Part shown: positions 34,554 to 42,957 of the stretch, one piece after another
How the letters are laid out: each line of letters begins with the position of its first letter
Position numbering within the stretch: the stretch's first letter is position 1
Assembly: GCA_964556755.1 (NCBI GenBank)
Contig: CAZKXI010000001.1
Location: 1 to 64,000 of the forward strand
Direction of reading: 5' to 3'
DNA: 64,000 nucleotides
Origin: UBA4085 sp964556755
GTDB lineage: Bacteria; Acidobacteriota; Aminicenantia; Aminicenantales; UBA4085
The notes under the pieces: generated by a model
Told to the model about the DNA's origin: nothing
The model's database searches: none
The model's input: only the letters and a program-made list of their open reading frames with translations
Position numbers and translations under genes: made by a program

Positions 34554-34659
34554 GATGTCGGTCTCCTTTTCCTGGGGGGCCCGCGGGAAGGCCGCCTCCA
34601 ACAGGGGTATGATACCCGGATTGCCTCTCAATCCGCAACCGTCCAAGAAGGATGAAGAA

Positions 34660-34761
34660 GGGGTCAGGTCTTAAGATTCAAGATATCCGGTATATCAGAC
34701 GATAATTGACATCATTAACAATAATTGTCTCGGGAAAGCTTGAATCTTGAGACCTGACCCC
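34660..34761 (+). repeat. Family E palindromic element, copy E5
   Basis: 102 bp. The arms differ by one base (T in the left, C in the right, giving a G-T type pair). It is flanked by AGAA on the left and TTTTTAA on the right, so it could also serve as a bidirectional terminator. It lies three bases after the stop of the glycerate kinase gene. Confidence 0.9.
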
Positions 34762-34764
34762 TTT

Positions 34765-36147
34765 TTAAGCGATGAGGAGGAAGCGGACGTCCATGACGTT
34801 GGTCCCGGTCGGGCCGGTCTTGTAGAGCCCGCCGGCCCTCTGGAAGAACCGGTAGGAGTCGTTGTCGTCCAGGCGGGCGCCCATGTTCAATCCCAGGGCC
34901 TTGGCCTTGACCAAAACCTCGGGGCTGCCCCAAGCCCCGGCCGCATCCGTCGGACCGTCTACGCCGTCCGTGCCGAAGCTCAGGATCAGCCAATCGCGGC
35001 CCTGGAGCTTGCCCGTCCGGGCGCAATCCGCGAAGATGGCCCGGTCGGTCGTCCCGATCCTGGCCCGCCGGTCCAGGTCGACCAGGGCGGCCAGGACGAA
35101 CTCCTGGTTCCGGCCGCCGAGGCCCTTGCCCCGGATCGTCACCGAATGCTCGCCGCCGGCGATCAAGGCCACCGGCGGATCGCCCGGTCGATGGCCCCGG
35201 AGGGCGGCGAGCATGGAGGGGACGTAGCGGACGGCCGCCTCGCGGGCCTCCCCCGTATCGGCCGCAGCCAAGATCGAGGCTCTAAAGCCCAGTCCCTCCG
35301 CTTCCCGCCGGGCTGCCGCCAGAGCCGTGGCATTGCGGCCGACGATGAAGGACGAGATCCGCACGCTGGCCGGGTCGCCCCTCTTGAGGGTCTCGGGAGC
35401 CTCGCCGCGCAACCCCGCCTCGAGGACCGGACGGACGCCGGGCGGCGCATCATCCCACAGGCCGCGCCGCCGCAGGACTTCGATGGCCTCGGCGAACGTC
35501 GAGCCGTCCCAATGTCCGGGACCGGCGGCGATGACCTCGGGATCGTCCCCGGGCACGTCGGAGAGCAGGAGATTCAGGACGAGGCCCTGGGCCGCCCTGG
35601 CCAGTCCCCCGCCCTTGATCAGGGACAGGTGCTTGCGGACGGTGTTGAGCTCCCTGATGTCCGCTCCCCGGGCCATCAAGGCCAGGGCCGTGTCCGCCTT
35701 GGCCCGCAAGTCGATGCCCGGGCGTGGGGCGCAGAGGAGAGAGGATCCGCCTCCCGAAAGGAGCAGCAACAGAAGCCCTTCGGCCTCCGACCCGGCCGCC
35801 AGGTCCAACGCGGCTCGCCCCGCCACGAGGCTCCGGGCGTCGGGGTGGGGATGGGAGGCTTCCAGCCGGGTGAATCCGGGAGGCTCCGGCCCCGAGCCGG
35901 GCGGCGCGACGACAAGGCCCCGCCGCACGCGGCCCTCGAGGACCTCGGCCGCGCCCCAGGCCATCCCCGCGGCCGCCTTCCCGGCCGCCAGCACATCGAC
36001 GGGCCCAGCCGCCTCGAATTCCCGGCCTTGGACCTCGATCCTCCCCCCGGCCAAGCGCAACGCCTCCTGGACCAGGCGCTCGGGACGGACGGCCTCGACG
36101 GCGGCCGCCGCCATCCGCTTTGCCGCGTCGAGAAGCGTGCCTTTCAT
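34765..36147 (-). CDS. Glycerate 2-kinase (DUF4147/MOFRL family)
   Basis: A 460-residue cytoplasmic kinase that phosphorylates D-glycerate to 2-phosphoglycerate, feeding it into glycolysis. The N-terminal DUF4147 domain shows VLAAGKAAAGMAWGA and LLLLLSGGGSSLLCAPRPGI, then ELNTVRKHLSLIKGGGLA. The C-terminal MOFRL domain shows IAGGEHSVTIRGKGLGGRNQEFVLAAL and LSFGTDGVDGPTDAAGA. The length and motif order fit the GckA-type family. Its promoter (TTGGCG-18-TATGAT) lies immediately upstream, so the transcript is nearly leaderless. The neighbours give no pathway context. Confidence 0.92.
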   Translation of the reverse strand: MKGTLLDAAKRMAAAAVEAVRPERLVQEALRLAGGRIEVQGREFEAAGPVDVLAAGKAAAGMAWGAAEVLEGRVRRGLVVAPPGSGPEPPGFTRLEASHPHPDARSLVAGRAALDLAAGSEAEGLLLLLLSGGGSSLLCAPRPGIDLRAKADTALALMARGADIRELNTVRKHLSLIKGGGLARAAQGLVLNLLLSDVPGDDPEVIAAGPGHWDGSTFAEAIEVLRRRGLWDDAPPGVRPVLEAGLRGEAPETLKRGDPASVRISSFIVGRNATALAAARREAEGLGFRASILAAADTGEAREAAVRYVPSMLAALRGHRPGDPPVALIAGGEHSVTIRGKGLGGRNQEFVLAALVDLDRRARIGTTDRAIFADCARTGKLQGRDWLILSFGTDGVDGPTDAAGAWGSPEVLVKAKALGLNMGARLDDNDSYRFFQRAGGLYKTGPTGTNVMDVRFLLIA

Positions 36148-36155
36148 GTCCGAGC

Positions 36156-36185
36156 ATCATAACCTGAGCCGCCCCTCTTCGCCAA
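36156..36185 (-). promoter_or_regulatory. Promoter for the glycerate kinase gene
   Basis: On the minus strand, TTGGCG (36180-36185), 18-base spacer, TATGAT (36156-36161). Only eight bases separate the -10 box from the ATG at 36147. Confidence 0.5.
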
Positions 36186-36238
36186 GCCCTCCCGCCCTTC
36201 CGCCCGCGGCCGCCAGGCCGCTCCGCCGCTCTCAGTTG

Positions 36239-36247
36239 TGATAGAAT
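36239..36247 (+). promoter_or_regulatory. Extended -10 promoter for the flippase-like gene
   Basis: TGATAGAAT (TGN plus TAGAAT) ends six bases before the ATG at 36254, so transcription is expected to begin at or next to the start codon. Confidence 0.5.
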
Positions 36248-36253
36248 CGCCGC

Positions 36254-37198
36254 ATGGCCGGCCGCCGCAAGACGCTGGGGACCCTGCTCAAGCTGGCCGT
36301 CAGTCTGGGCCTTCTGGCCTGGATCCTGTCCCGGCAGGACTTGACCGCCATCCTCCGCCACCTGCGCGGCGCCTCCTGGCCCTGGCTGGCCGTGGCTTTC
36401 TCCCTCAACGCCGTCGGTCTCCTCATCCGGGCCTATCGCTGGCGCATCCTGGCCCTGCCGCATGGCGACGACCTGCCCGTCGGCTATCTCTTCCGCTCCT
36501 GCCTCATCGGCGAGCTCTTCAACAACTTCCTGCCGACCCGCTTCGGCGGCGACGCCTACCGGATCTGGGACGGGTCGCGCCAATCCCGGTCCCTGGTCCG
36601 CTCCTCGGCCATCGTCATCGTCGAGAGGATGAGCGGCATTCTGATCCTCTTCCTCTTCGCCCTCGTCGCCTCGCTCTTGAGGCTGGACATGGTCCGCCGC
36701 GTCCCCCTGATCGCCGCCTCGCTGGGGCTGGGACTGGGCGGCTTCGCCCTGATGGGGCTCTTCTTCCTGCCGGCCGCGGGCCGCCTTCTACGGCGGCCGC
36801 CGGAATCGGGCTTCCTGCGCAAGGCCATGCTCAAGGTCGCGGAGTTCCGCGACGTGATCGTCGGCTATCGGAACCATCCGCGCGATTTCCTGCGGGCCAC
36901 TGGCTGGGCTTTCCTGCTCCAGCTGAACGTCATCCTCTACTACATCCTGATCGGGCGGGCCCTGGGCCTGCGGGTCCCGGCCCTCGATTACTTCGTCTTC
37001 ATCCCGCTCGTCCTCCTCATCCAGCTGGTCCCGATCTCCCTCAACGGGCTGGGCGTGCGGGAATGGGCTTACATCGAGGTCTTCCGCTCCTACGGCGTGA
37101 CGCCCGAGATGGCTGTGGCCTTCTCCTTCGTCGAAGTCGCCTTCGGGCTTCTCGTCAGCCTGGCGGGCGGAATCCTCCTGGCGACTCGAAAGAAATGA
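36254..37198 (+). CDS. Flippase-like membrane protein (LPG synthase TM domain, UPF0104)
   Basis: A 314-residue inner-membrane protein of the lysylphosphatidylglycerol-synthase transmembrane family (PF03706). About eight hydrophobic segments are visible. It shows the family block RAYRWRILA...LFRSCLIGELFNNFLPTRFGGDAYRIW and the later IVIVERMSGILILFLFALVAS. It lacks the soluble aminoacyl-transferase domain of MprF, so it represents the flippase-like core only. A role in moving lipids or lipid-linked sugars is inferred from the family. The stop overlaps the start of the EnvC-like gene (ATGA), making a cell-envelope operon. Confidence 0.88.
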   Translation: MAGRRKTLGTLLKLAVSLGLLAWILSRQDLTAILRHLRGASWPWLAVAFSLNAVGLLIRAYRWRILALPHGDDLPVGYLFRSCLIGELFNNFLPTRFGGDAYRIWDGSRQSRSLVRSSAIVIVERMSGILILFLFALVASLLRLDMVRRVPLIAASLGLGLGGFALMGLFFLPAAGRLLRRPPESGFLRKAMLKVAEFRDVIVGYRNHPRDFLRATGWAFLLQLNVILYYILIGRALGLRVPALDYFVFIPLVLLIQLVPISLNGLGVREWAYIEVFRSYGVTPEMAVAFSFVEVAFGLLVSLAGGILLATRKK

Positions 37199-38370
37199 AG
37201 CCCGCCGCCGCCGCCCTGATCCTGACCCTGACGGGAGGCTTGGCCCTTCCGCCGGCGGTCCGGCCCCTCGCCGCCCAGCAGGCCACGGGAGCCGCCGCGT
37301 ACGAGCAGAGCCTGGAGAAGGTCCGCAAGGAGATCGAAGCCCTGCGGGGGCGGCTGAAGACGGCCGAAGCCCGCGAGCAGACGACCCTCAACCGCCTGGA
37401 GCGCCTGGGCGCCAGCCGGGGCCTCCTGCGCGGCGAGGCCCGGATGCTGGCCCTGCAGCTGGACAAGAACCGGATCGACCTGGAGACGGCGCGCCGGCGG
37501 ATCCCCGAGATCGAAGCCCGGCTGGCCGCGGAGCGGGGGTCCCTGACCCTGGTCCTGCGCACGCTGGCCAAGCTGGGGCGCCTGCGCTTCGCCCGCTTCC
37601 TGCTCCAGGCCAAGGATCTCAAGTCGATGGCCGCGGAGAGCCGGAGGCTGGCCGTCCTGGCCTCGGCCCAGAACCAGCTGATCGACAGCTACGGCCGCAA
37701 CCTGGCCGAGCTGGGCCGGGCCGCGGCCGCGCTGGCCGCCAAGGAGAAGGAGACGGCGGACCTGCTCGGGCGGGCGGCGGCCAAGAAAGCCGAGATCGAG
37801 GCCGAGGAGGAGAAAGCCCGCAGCCTGGCGGCCCAGATCCGGGCCGACAAGCGGCAGTATGAGAAAGCCCTGGGCGAGCTGGCCCGGCGGGCCCAGGAGC
37901 TGCAGGCCATGATCCAGCGCCTGCAGAGCCAGGACTACGCCCCGCCCTTCACGCCCATCCCCATGGCCGAGCGCCGGGGCAAGCTGACCTGGCCGACCCG
38001 GGGCACGATCATCCAGGGCTTCGGCGTCCAGGTCCACCCCCAGTTCAACACGGTGACCATGAACAACGGGATCGAGATCGCGCCCCCCGGCGGCGATCTG
38101 GCGGTCCGGGCCGTTCATGACGGCCGGGTGGCCTTCGCCGAGCCCTTCCCCGCCTACGGCAACCTGCTCATCATCAACCATGGCGACGGCTACCACTCGC
38201 TCTACGGCCACCTGGCCGAGTTCCTGGTCAAGTCGGGCGAATACGTCATCGCCGGGCAGCCCATCGCCGTGGCCGGCGACACCGGCTCGCTGGTCGGCGT
38301 CTCGGTCTACTTCGAGATCCGCCACCAGACCAAGCCGGTCGATCCTTTGCAATGGCTCTCGCGGAGATGA
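37195..38370 (+). CDS. EnvC-like murein hydrolase activator with degenerate M23 domain
   Basis: A 391-residue protein with a signal peptide (AALILTLTGGLALPPAV). A long coiled coil spans residues about 30-235 (EKVRKEIEALRGRLKTAEA...). The C-terminal LytM/M23 domain begins TWPTRGTIIQGFGVQVHPQF. The first metal-binding His and Asp of active M23 enzymes (HxGxDI) read NNGIEI here, while the later HSLYGHLAEF retains its His. This matches EnvC-type proteins that do not cut peptidoglycan but activate amidases. It overlaps the upstream flippase-like gene and is followed at once by a CtpA-like gene, a pairing often seen in bacteria. Confidence 0.85.
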   Translation: MKPAAAALILTLTGGLALPPAVRPLAAQQATGAAAYEQSLEKVRKEIEALRGRLKTAEAREQTTLNRLERLGASRGLLRGEARMLALQLDKNRIDLETARRRIPEIEARLAAERGSLTLVLRTLAKLGRLRFARFLLQAKDLKSMAAESRRLAVLASAQNQLIDSYGRNLAELGRAAAALAAKEKETADLLGRAAAKKAEIEAEEEKARSLAAQIRADKRQYEKALGELARRAQELQAMIQRLQSQDYAPPFTPIPMAERRGKLTWPTRGTIIQGFGVQVHPQFNTVTMNNGIEIAPPGGDLAVRAVHDGRVAFAEPFPAYGNLLIINHGDGYHSLYGHLAEFLVKSGEYVIAGQPIAVAGDTGSLVGVSVYFEIRHQTKPVDPLQWLSRR

Positions 38371-38376
38371 TATAAT
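38347..38376 (+). promoter_or_regulatory. Internal promoter for the CtpA-like gene
   Basis: TTGCAA (38347-38352), 18-base spacer, TATAAT (38371-38376), lying over the 3' end of the EnvC-like gene. If used, transcription starts near 38383 and favours the ATG at 38402. Confidence 0.45.
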
Positions 38377-38401
38377 GGCGCGCCGCCTATCCTTTGCCGC
38401 C

Positions 38402-39550
38402 ATGAGCCGATCCACCCGAACCCGCCTGCTGAGCGTCGGCGCCCTGGCCGCCGGCGTCCTCTTCTTCTGGGTCGCCCGCCAGATTCGGCCGGCTTCCGCC
38501 GCCCCGGCCGCGCCCCAGACCGGCGCCGACCTGGCCGCGGCCGTCGTCCGCCTGATCCGGGCCGACTACGTCGAAGAGCCGAACGCCAAGACGACCATGG
38601 AAGGCGGCTTCCGGGGCATGATCGGCTCGCTGGACGTCCTCTCGAGCTACCTGGACAAGGAGGCGGCCCGGAAGCGGGCCGATGCCGCGCTGCCGGGATA
38701 CCTCGATATCGGGCTGATCCTGTTCAAGCGGGCGTCCACGTTTCCGATCGTGGTGGGGATCGTCGAGGGTTCGCCGGCCGAGAAGGCCGGGCTGAAGACG
38801 GGCGACGTCGTCTCGGCCCTGGATGACGCCTCGACCATCCTGCCCGGCTTGTCCGAGATCCGGCTGGCCCTCAAGTCGACCGATGCCAAGCCGGTCAAGG
38901 TCCGCATCATCAGGAACAACGAGACCAAGGAGATCAGCGTCCCCCGCGGCCGGATCCACGCGAAGGCCTTCGGCTACGCCGAGCAGGCCGGGACCTCGGG
39001 CGTCTTGAGCCCGGCCCACTTCTACCCGCCGCTTGTGGACGAGCTCAAAGCCGACCTGCTTCCCCGGCTGGCCGGGAAGAGCCTGCCGCTGATCCTGGAC
39101 CTGCGCTTCGCCTGCGAGGGCGACGTCGAGGAAGCCCGCCGCTTCGTCAATCTCTTCGTTCAAGCGGCCGAGGCCGGCCGCTTCGAGAAGAAGGACGGCG
39201 TCGCGGAAACCCTGGCTTGTCCCGACCCGGCCCCGCTCGAGTCGCTGCCTCTCGTGCTCTGGCTCTCTCCGGCGACCATGGGACCCGCCGAGATCGCCGC
39301 GGCCTGCCTGAAGGAGCTGCGGGGGGCCAAAGCCGTCGGCACGCTGACGCCCGGCCTGACGGCGCGCCAGGACGTCTTTCCCCTGCCCGGCGGAGACGCT
39401 CTCCTGTTGACCACGGCGGTCTTCGCGACGGCCTCCGGCGCCAGGGTCTGGAGCAAGGGCATCGCCCCGGACGTCAAAGTGGCAGCCCCCCCCTCCGACC
39501 GTCAAGCCTACCTGGATAAGACCGCCGGCTTGCTGGCCCCCCGGTCCTGA
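38402..39550 (+). CDS. CtpA-like S41/PDZ protein with degenerate active site
   Basis: A 382-residue protein with an N-terminal anchor (LLSVGALAAGVLFFWVA). An S41 N-terminal segment (VRLIRADYVEEPNAKTTMEGGFRGMIGSLD) precedes a PDZ domain (residues about 110-190, IVVGIVEGSPAEKAGLKTGDVV) and an S41 protease-fold domain. In active S41 proteases a Ser lies in an SASAAE-type stretch and a Lys in TfGKG. Here these read ATMGPAE and TPGLTARQ, so both catalytic residues appear lost. An ATG at 38375 with GGAG upstream would add nine residues; 38402 is preferred because of the TATAAT box. It is probably a binding partner of the EnvC-like protein in the envelope. Confidence 0.75.
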   Translation: MSRSTRTRLLSVGALAAGVLFFWVARQIRPASAAPAAPQTGADLAAAVVRLIRADYVEEPNAKTTMEGGFRGMIGSLDVLSSYLDKEAARKRADAALPGYLDIGLILFKRASTFPIVVGIVEGSPAEKAGLKTGDVVSALDDASTILPGLSEIRLALKSTDAKPVKVRIIRNNETKEISVPRGRIHAKAFGYAEQAGTSGVLSPAHFYPPLVDELKADLLPRLAGKSLPLILDLRFACEGDVEEARRFVNLFVQAAEAGRFEKKDGVAETLACPDPAPLESLPLVLWLSPATMGPAEIAAACLKELRGAKAVGTLTPGLTARQDVFPLPGGDALLLTTAVFATASGARVWSKGIAPDVKVAAPPSDRQAYLDKTAGLLAPRS

Positions 39551-39641
39551 CGGCGGCGCTCCCCCTCCGCTTCAAGCCGGCCCCGGCCGCTCCCCCGGGC
39601 GGCGGGATGCCTTCCCTCTTCTCCCGCAGCCGTCCCCGAGC

Positions 39642-40475
39642 CTATTTCTCCGTCAAGGGATCGGCCAAGGCGGGCGAGCCGCGCCGATAGAGGAATTCCT
39701 GGCCCATCCGCATCGGGACCCCGACGGCCAAGGACGGGATCCCCTCCGCGCAGGCCCTGGCGAAGTCCAAGTATCGGGCGTCTCCCGCGGCGACGTGCAT
39801 GGGGAAGGCCGCCCGCGGCGGGATCTTGCGGAAGAGATCCCGCGTCTGAAGGCCATACCGGGAATCGTCCAGGAAGGGGAAGACGAAAGCCACGTCGAGG
39901 CCGGATGCTCCGACGGCCAGGAAGTCATTCTCCGGGCCGGGCTCGGCCGGCTGACAGTCGCCGTTGTGGTAGAGGACCAAGCCATCGACCTTGATCAACC
40001 AGGCCACTTCGGGTACGCCCGAATGATGGGAGTTGATGGTGGCGATCTCCAGGCCGCCCCGAGACAGCTTGGCCCTGGGGCCGGACAGGACGTGGACGCC
40101 GGTGACGCCCGGCTCCTCCCAACCGAAGAAGTACTCGATGTCGGGCACGGAACGCCGCCAGCCCAGGATGACCGGATCGAAGTGATCGGTGTGCGCGTGC
40201 GAGACGAAGACCCTGACCTTGAGATCCCGGATCTCCTCCGGGGAGATCCAGCCGTTCCCGAGAGAGGGGGCCCCGGGCTTGACCTTGAGGGTGGGCCCGT
40301 CGCGGCGCTCCTGGTAGTCGAAGATCAGCAGATGGCTGTCCGTCCGGACGGCATAGCCGCAATGGCCGAGATACCAGATCCTGGCTTCGCCCGGCTTCCC
40401 GGCCCGGATCGTTCCGCCCTGGGGGGCCATCCCGGCGGCGGCCGCCAGGAAGAGCGACAGCGCCAGCTTGAGCAT
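39642..40475 (-). CDS. Exported metallo-beta-lactamase-fold hydrolase
   Basis: A 277-residue protein with a signal peptide (MLKLALSLFLAAAAG). The metal-binding motif SHAHTDHFDP corresponds to HxHxDH; further His residues occur at INSHHSG and AFPMHV, and an Asp at HNGDC. It resembles the UlaG/RomA-like L-ascorbate-6-phosphate lactonase group, which includes many exported hydrolases of unknown substrate. The start at 40475 follows GGGAGG at nine bases. It converges with the CtpA-like gene and is 26 bases downstream of the PP2C gene on the same strand, so it may be co-transcribed with it. Confidence 0.85.
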   Translation of the reverse strand: MLKLALSLFLAAAAGMAPQGGTIRAGKPGEARIWYLGHCGYAVRTDSHLLIFDYQERRDGPTLKVKPGAPSLGNGWISPEEIRDLKVRVFVSHAHTDHFDPVILGWRRSVPDIEYFFGWEEPGVTGVHVLSGPRAKLSRGGLEIATINSHHSGVPEVAWLIKVDGLVLYHNGDCQPAEPGPENDFLAVGASGLDVAFVFPFLDDSRYGLQTRDLFRKIPPRAAFPMHVAAGDARYLDFARACAEGIPSLAVGVPMRMGQEFLYRRGSPALADPLTEK

Positions 40476-40501
40476 GGATACCGTCCTCCCGATGAGAAGA
40501 C

Positions 40502-41269
40502 TCAGTCCGGCTCGACGACGGCGACGACGGCCGTCAGGTTGTCGCGCCCGCCCGCCTTGTTGGCCGCCTTGACCAGGGCCCGGCAGATCGATTCGGGCTT
40601 CCGGCGGCGGCGGAAGGGCTTGCGAAGGGCTTTCTCCTCCAGCGGTCCGAAGAGCCCGTCGCTGGCCAGCAGCAGGACGTCGCCGGGACGGAGATCGAGC
40701 TCGAAGGTGTCGACCGCCGGCGGCTCGGCTCCGCCGATCGAGCGGGTGACCACGTTGCGGAACGGCGAGCGCTCGATGTCGGCCTCGGCCATCAGCTTCG
40801 AGCGGGCCTGCTCGGCCGCCCAAGAGTGATCGACCGAGATCTGGGTCAGGCCCTCGTCGCGGCCGAGGTAGAGCCGGCTGTCGCCGACATTGGCGGCCGT
40901 GGCCCTTCCCGCGACGGCCAGGACGGCGACCAGGGTCGTGCCCATGCCGTTGAGATGGGCCGTGGCCGTCGCGCGGCGGTAGACTTCGTCGTTAGCCCGG
41001 GCGAAGGCCTCTCTCAGCGCGGCGGCCGGATCGGGGATGGGCCCGGGGAGGGCCAAGCGCCCGGCCACGGAGGTCCGCAGGGCCTCCACGGCGGCCGCGC
41101 TGGCCACTTCGCCGGCCGAGTGGCCGCCGATCCCGTCGGCCACGGCCAGCAGGTACGCGGGACCGCTCGCGGACGGGTCGGCGACGGAGATCTCGGAGAC
41201 AAGGAAGCTGTCCTCGTTCAGATCGCGCTGGCGGCCGATGTCGCTGAGGCCGGCCATGAGAAATCGCAT
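40502..41269 (-). CDS. PP2C-family serine/threonine protein phosphatase
   Basis: A 255-residue cytoplasmic phosphatase of the bacterial Stp/PrpC type. The metal and catalytic motifs are in order: SDIGRQRDLNEDSF, AVADGIGGHSAGE, MGTTLVAVLAV, ANVGDSRLYL, DVLLLASDGLFG and GGRDNLTAVVAVV. Such enzymes reverse Ser/Thr kinase phosphorylation; a kinase gene lies at 49802 but is not linked to it. Its promoter (TTGACA-17-TAAGTT) lies next to the family F palindrome, which fills the rest of the divergent intergenic space with the LEA14-like gene. Confidence 0.93.
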   Translation of the reverse strand: MRFLMAGLSDIGRQRDLNEDSFLVSEISVADPSASGPAYLLAVADGIGGHSAGEVASAAAVEALRTSVAGRLALPGPIPDPAAALREAFARANDEVYRRATATAHLNGMGTTLVAVLAVAGRATAANVGDSRLYLGRDEGLTQISVDHSWAAEQARSKLMAEADIERSPFRNVVTRSIGGAEPPAVDTFELDLRPGDVLLLASDGLFGPLEEKALRKPFRRRRKPESICRALVKAANKAGGRDNLTAVVAVVEPD

Positions 41270-41283
41270 GGGAATCCTCGCCT

Positions 41284-41312
41284 AACTTATGCTACCCCAC
41301 CCGTCTTGTCAA
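41284..41312 (-). promoter_or_regulatory. Promoter for the PP2C gene
   Basis: On the minus strand, TTGACA (41307-41312, a perfect -35 box), 17-base spacer, TAAGTT (41284-41289). The first two bases of the -35 box belong to the outer end of the family F palindrome. Confidence 0.55.
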
Positions 41313-41357
41313 TTCGCAGACACATACCGAATTGAGTTCGGTATGTGTCTGCCAATT
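41311..41357. repeat. Family F palindrome, intact copy
   Basis: Arms 41311-41331 and 41337-41357, 21 bases each with one mismatch, core GCAGACACATACCGAA, five-base loop TTGAG. It lies between two divergent genes. A TACAAT -10 box for the LEA14-like gene follows at 41367-41372, so its -35 region falls in the right arm. Confidence 0.9.
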
Positions 41358-41392
41358 CGATTCTGCTACAATGGGGGATGAGGAGAACAGCC

Positions 41393-41962
41393 ATGAAAAG
41401 CACCGCGACCGCCCTCCTGATCATAGCCGGCCTGGCCGGTCTGACGGCCAGCTGCAAGGCCCCCTCGATGGAGGAGATCCAGTCGTCCATCGAAGTCGTC
41501 GACATCAAGACCCAATGGGTCGCCAAGGAGTACCGGCAGTGGCCGGAGCCCAAGCTGGTCCTGGTGCCCCAGATCCGTTTCAAGGTCAAGAACCTGACCG
41601 GCGAGCCGCTCAAGTACGTCAACTTCAACGCCATCTTCAAGCGGAAGCTGGACAAGGAGAACCTGGGCGACAACTTCCTGGCCGCCATCCGCAAGGACCC
41701 CGTCGCCCCCGGCGGCGTCAGCGAGGAGATCACCCTGACCAGCAACTTCGGGGTGGAGGGCCGCAACCTGGCCCATTTCAAGGTCTTTCCCCAGCAGCTC
41801 GACTACGACGTAGTCCTCTACGCCCAATTCAAGGGCTCGCGGCACGCCTTGCTGGGCGAGTGGAAGGTCTCCGGGACCATCGACTTCAAGGAGGACGAGC
41901 CGGTCCACCAAGAGGGCAAGGTCATCGACAAGGCGCCCCAGGATCCGGCCCCGGTCCGCTGA
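41393..41962 (+). CDS. LEA14-like lipoprotein
   Basis: A 189-residue lipoprotein (signal MKSTATALLIIAGLAG, lipobox LTASC). The start at 41393 was chosen because GAGGAG precedes it and the lipobox is then well placed. The mature domain of about 165 residues is beta-rich (KLVLVPQIRFKVKNLTGEPLKYVNFNAIF, then ISEEITLTSNFGVEGR and VSGTIDFKED). It resembles the late-embryogenesis-abundant LEA14/WHy fold, which is a beta-sandwich, or DUF-type lipoproteins of similar fold. It is a membrane-anchored periplasmic protein of unknown job. It converges with the surA-like gene. Confidence 0.75.
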   Translation: MKSTATALLIIAGLAGLTASCKAPSMEEIQSSIEVVDIKTQWVAKEYRQWPEPKLVLVPQIRFKVKNLTGEPLKYVNFNAIFKRKLDKENLGDNFLAAIRKDPVAPGGVSEEITLTSNFGVEGRNLAHFKVFPQQLDYDVVLYAQFKGSRHALLGEWKVSGTIDFKEDEPVHQEGKVIDKAPQDPAPVR

Positions 41963-41973
41963 GGGAGGGCCGC

Positions 41974-42957
41974 TCAGGGCCTCTTGTCGTCCAGGGGATT
42001 CGGCTTGAGGATCTTGATGTAGCTCTTCTTCTTCAGCCCCTGCATGAACTCCTTGAACTTGGCTTCCTGCAGGGTGGAGGTCATCTTCTCTTCGATCGCG
42101 CGCTTGGACTCCTCGAACGTCTTGGTCCGGGCCTCCGTCCGGGCTTCGACCTTGAGCAGGTACCAGCCGTTCTTGGCCTGGACCCAGTCCGAGGTCTGGC
42201 CGGTCTGGAGCGGCCCCAAGACGGCCTCCAAAACCTTGTCGGTCTGGCCCATGACCAGGGTCCCCAGATCCCCCTTGGTCTCCTTGAGCGGGGCGTCGGA
42301 ATAGGCCGCCGCCGCCTCGGCGAAGTCCATCCCGCCCTTGATCTTGTCCGCGGCTTCGGCCTTGCGCGCTTCGAGCTCCTGGGCCGTCCGGTCGTCCAGG
42401 CCCAGATAGATGGCCCGGGCTTTGATCTCGGCCGGCAGCAGGAACTCGTCCTTGTGGGTCTTGTAGTATTCGACGACCTGGGACTCGTCCAGGGACAGCG
42501 ACTTGCTGACCTCGCTGTAGACGACGCTCTGCTTGAGGATGGTCTCCTCCATGTCCTTCAGCCAGGCCTCGTATTCCAAGCCCTGGCTCCGCAGGGCCCG
42601 CTTCAGATCGTCGTCGGACTCCAGCCCGTTCTCCTTCTTGATGTTCTCGATGGTCATCTTCATCTGGTCGGAGACGTTGAAGTTCTTCTGCTTGGCCATC
42701 TGCAGCAGGAGCTTGTCGGTGATCATCGCGTCCAGGAGGGCGCCCTTGATCTGCTCCATGGCCTTGTCCAGCTCCTCGCCCTGGAGCGAGGCCTGGGCCT
42801 GCTGGGACTTGATGGCATACTCCCGCCGGAAGTCCGAGAGGGTGATGATCTCGTCGTTGACGATGGCCACGATCTCCTCGACGATCTCCTGCGCGGCGAC
42901 GGCGGCGGCCGCGAGAAGCAGCATCCCGGCCAGAAGACGGGCCTTGCGGTGTCTCAT
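41974..42957 (-). CDS. SurA-like periplasmic peptidyl-prolyl isomerase/chaperone
   Basis: A 327-residue exported protein (signal LLAGMLLLAAAAVAAQ). The N-terminal SurA-type chaperone domain begins IVEEIVAIVNDEIITLSDF, and a parvulin (rotamase) region spans residues about 190-285 (DFAEAAAAYSDAPLKETKGDLGTLV then WYLLKVEARTEA). SurA-type proteins escort outer-membrane proteins through the periplasm, so this gene is a hint of a didermic envelope. The start overlaps the previous PPIase stop (ATGA). It is the last gene of the mfd operon. Confidence 0.85.
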   Translation of the reverse strand: MRHRKARLLAGMLLLAAAAVAAQEIVEEIVAIVNDEIITLSDFRREYAIKSQQAQASLQGEELDKAMEQIKGALLDAMITDKLLLQMAKQKNFNVSDQMKMTIENIKKENGLESDDDLKRALRSQGLEYEAWLKDMEETILKQSVVYSEVSKSLSLDESQVVEYYKTHKDEFLLPAEIKARAIYLGLDDRTAQELEARKAEAADKIKGGMDFAEAAAAYSDAPLKETKGDLGTLVMGQTDKVLEAVLGPLQTGQTSDWVQAKNGWYLLKVEARTEARTKTFEESKRAIEEKMTSTLQEAKFKEFMQGLKKKSYIKILKPNPLDDKRP

